Assembly: GCA_008360955.1 (NCBI GenBank)
Contig: LUCM01009879.1
Location: 1-64,000, forward strand
DNA: 64,000 nucleotides
Direction of reading: 5' to 3'
DNA from: Fasciolopsis buskii
Lineage: Eukaryota > Platyhelminthes > Trematoda > Plagiorchiida > Fasciolidae
Shown: piece after piece, positions 62,169 through 64,000 of the stretch
Layout of the letters: the number at the start of each line of letters is the position of its first letter
Position numbering within the stretch: position 1 is the stretch's first letter
Position numbers and translations under genes: made by a program
Notes under the pieces: model-generated
The model's input: only the letters and a program-made list of their open reading frames with translations
What the model was told of the DNA's origin: nothing
The model's database searches: none

Positions 62169-62378
62169 ATTTTGGAAGGTAACCGTCCGAATACTTTGGT
62201 GGGAAAATTACGAGTCACTGACCCAGATGACGGACCAAATGCTCAAGTTTCCTACCAAATTGTATGGCCCTCAACTCAACCGATTTCCGATCGTCCATTC
62301 GTGATCGCCGAGGACGGCAAACTGATTGCAACGAAAATGTTGGACCGAGAATCCAATCCGAAAGGTTACAAATTTCAG
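62169..62378 (+). CDS. Delta-protocadherin-like adhesion receptor, second coding exon (core of EC5)
   Basis: Exactly 70 codons, phase 0 at both ends. It opens with ILEGNRPN, continues with RVTDPDDGPNAQVSYQI and LDRESNPKGYKFQ, and ends at a CAG/GTCAGT donor at 62379. Joined to the previous exon it gives NYQFH-ILEGNRP, the standard spacing from the first strand to the calcium-binding glutamate of a cadherin repeat, so it supplies EC5 up to just before its final strands. An in-frame TGA at 62163-62165 means the exon cannot begin further upstream, which fixes the acceptor AG at 62167-62168. The pyrimidine tract before that acceptor is poor. The rest of EC5 and the C-terminal part of the protein lie beyond the window. 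Confidence 0.87.
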
Positions 62379-64000
62379 GTCAGTATCATGTAATTGAGGA
62401 TCAAAACGGGTATTAATGATCGCGCGCGCAGATTGAATTGTTTAAATTTCCCGGACATCAGATGTGTCACATGCACGGGTAGGGTCATACAGACACAAAT
62501 TCAGAGGGATGAATCATGAAATGTTAAGACGATTGCACCAATCTGATTAGTTTATTTGCTTGGCATGCGTACTTATGTGTCCACGTGTAAATACCGAGAC
62601 TTGGGCATTGTTTCTTTGAGGTTGTTTCAAAATTCGGACAACGGATTTTGTGCAAAACGCGGGATATAATTGCACCAAAACTTGGTACTCGGAGACTACG
62701 ATTCTTTTTTCCGATAAGTGGCGATGATTAACCGACAAAGAAATTGTTCCTGCATGATCGTGTAAAGGTATGGTGGGTATGTCTGACTACGTGAGTCTTG
62801 AGTACACGTATCCAGATTGTAGCCATAGCCATCCGTGTGCGTCCGATGAATTGTTACACTTTCACCCGTGTACGAAACCAGTTGTTCGGCTAGTGTTTTC
62901 TAAAACCGAGCCATGAGATTCAATCAAATGGGAATCCCAATGGGGATCCCCACTGAGACAGCATTTGCCTCAAAAAAAAAATGCTACAAAAATCACATCA
63001 CTTTTAACCGTGTAAAATCAATGTGAATCGTCTTGTTTTTCCCAAAGTAGTACAAACAACAAGGCAGTAAAACTCTATCAGACATGAGAATGCAGTGTAC
63101 GCATAGATAAAGTGAAAACTTCTTTTATTGATTAGTCTGTTAGACTGTGAACTTGAATTTGATGTGCCGCTTCAAGCGGTGTCTTCCATTCACCTAATCG
63201 AATGATTTCGATCAGAAAGTAGATAGTTGACACACAACGCACTTTTGCTGATTCATCCAGAATATTGATGTTGGGGATATTTCATTCCAATACCATGAAA
63301 ACAATTTTGGATCATTGGATTTCATTCCCAATTTGGAACACCTGTGGAGAAACAGTAGTCATTTTGCATTTTGTTTCGAACGTTTGATTCATAGGACGAA
63401 AATAGACATGTGCCGATTACGGCAGAAAAAAATAGGTGGTAGGTTGACAACCAATACATCAGTTCAGGTATCATAAAACTACCAGTGGAATCATTTGTTG
63501 TAATCACAGTCGAACTACGGATATAGACACACACACACACACATGGACACATCTTTTGGTGTCTTAAACCTTACTGTGTGGAGATCACGTTTCTTTGAAT
63601 TCTTGTGTCAGTCACAACTTTTGAATAAGATGATTCTTGTCACTTACGGGCTGAACGTTAACGTACCGACTAGTGTCAATCTCCAATGGATATCGCCCTC
63701 GAGAAACACGAATTCATTTTGCTTACGGCAAATGTCATTCATTTGACAACTAAGATGCTGATGCAAGCTTAACTCCACAAAAGGGTAATCGTATATGTGA
63801 ACACTTACGTCTTATTGACGCCTATATCATAACTAAAGTTTCTAAAAATATTTCTACTTGTGGAATGTTTTTCAAATTCGTTTGATGTTTGGACCTAAAC
63901 AATGATTACCGTCATCCCTTCCCATATGTTCCAACGAATGAGATGAACCCTGTTCGTGTACGTCGTTTCCGATTGGAAAATTCCCTCACAATACTAGTTT
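62379..64000 (+). other. Start of the next protocadherin intron
   Basis: Begins at the GTCAGT donor and runs to the window edge. It contains an AC dinucleotide run at 63526-63543 and no recognisable exon. The remaining cadherin repeats, membrane span and tail should lie to the right. Confidence 0.75.

Noticed and set aside
1..64000. CRISPR arrays, operons or other prokaryotic systems
   Set aside because: No regularly spaced direct repeats and no dense same-strand coding; the window is eukaryotic in structure.

Overview
This window looks like AT-rich, intron-dominated metazoan DNA. The gene structure (a protocadherin with an intron of almost 24 kb), the dispersed tRNA-derived SINEs, the non-LTR retrotransposon debris and the many short simple repeats point to a flatworm, probably a trematode. 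That placement is inference; no species-diagnostic gene is present. There is no sign of prokaryotic gene organisation. Open frames of up to about 140 codons occur on both strands and are expected by chance at this base composition, so most were not called.

Layout. Positions 1-736 hold an antisense, decayed non-LTR retrotransposon endonuclease that runs off the left edge. Positions 737-36095 are gene-poor. They contain a 750-base duplicated block split by a single N (probably two alleles placed end to end by the assembler), three SINE copies and one SINE 3' fragment, a CTAT microsatellite running into a 317-base assembly gap, a 22-bp-stem hairpin, and one exon-like Ig-type frame near 8.4-8.7 kb. 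A cluster of CCAATCA motifs at 36.1 kb precedes the one secure gene.

The secure gene is a plus-strand delta-protocadherin-like cell-adhesion receptor. Its first coding exon (about 36561-38306) encodes a signal peptide and four cadherin repeats and starts a fifth. After a 23,862-base phase-0 intron, a 210-base phase-0/phase-0 exon (62169-62378) continues cadherin repeat 5 exactly in register. The rest of the ectodomain, the membrane segment and the cytoplasmic tail lie beyond the right edge.

The large intron is a reservoir of repeats: three more SINEs, a 71-bp inverted repeat with one mismatch between its arms, a cluster of three related repeat units in plus/minus/plus order, a sequence resembling a LINE 3' end followed by two pentanucleotide arrays, and several dinucleotide runs. 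No self-evidently new biological system is visible. The most informative leads are the cadherin gene structure, the near-perfect intronic inverted repeat, the repeat cluster at 51.3-51.8 kb, the CCAAT cluster and the likely false duplication.
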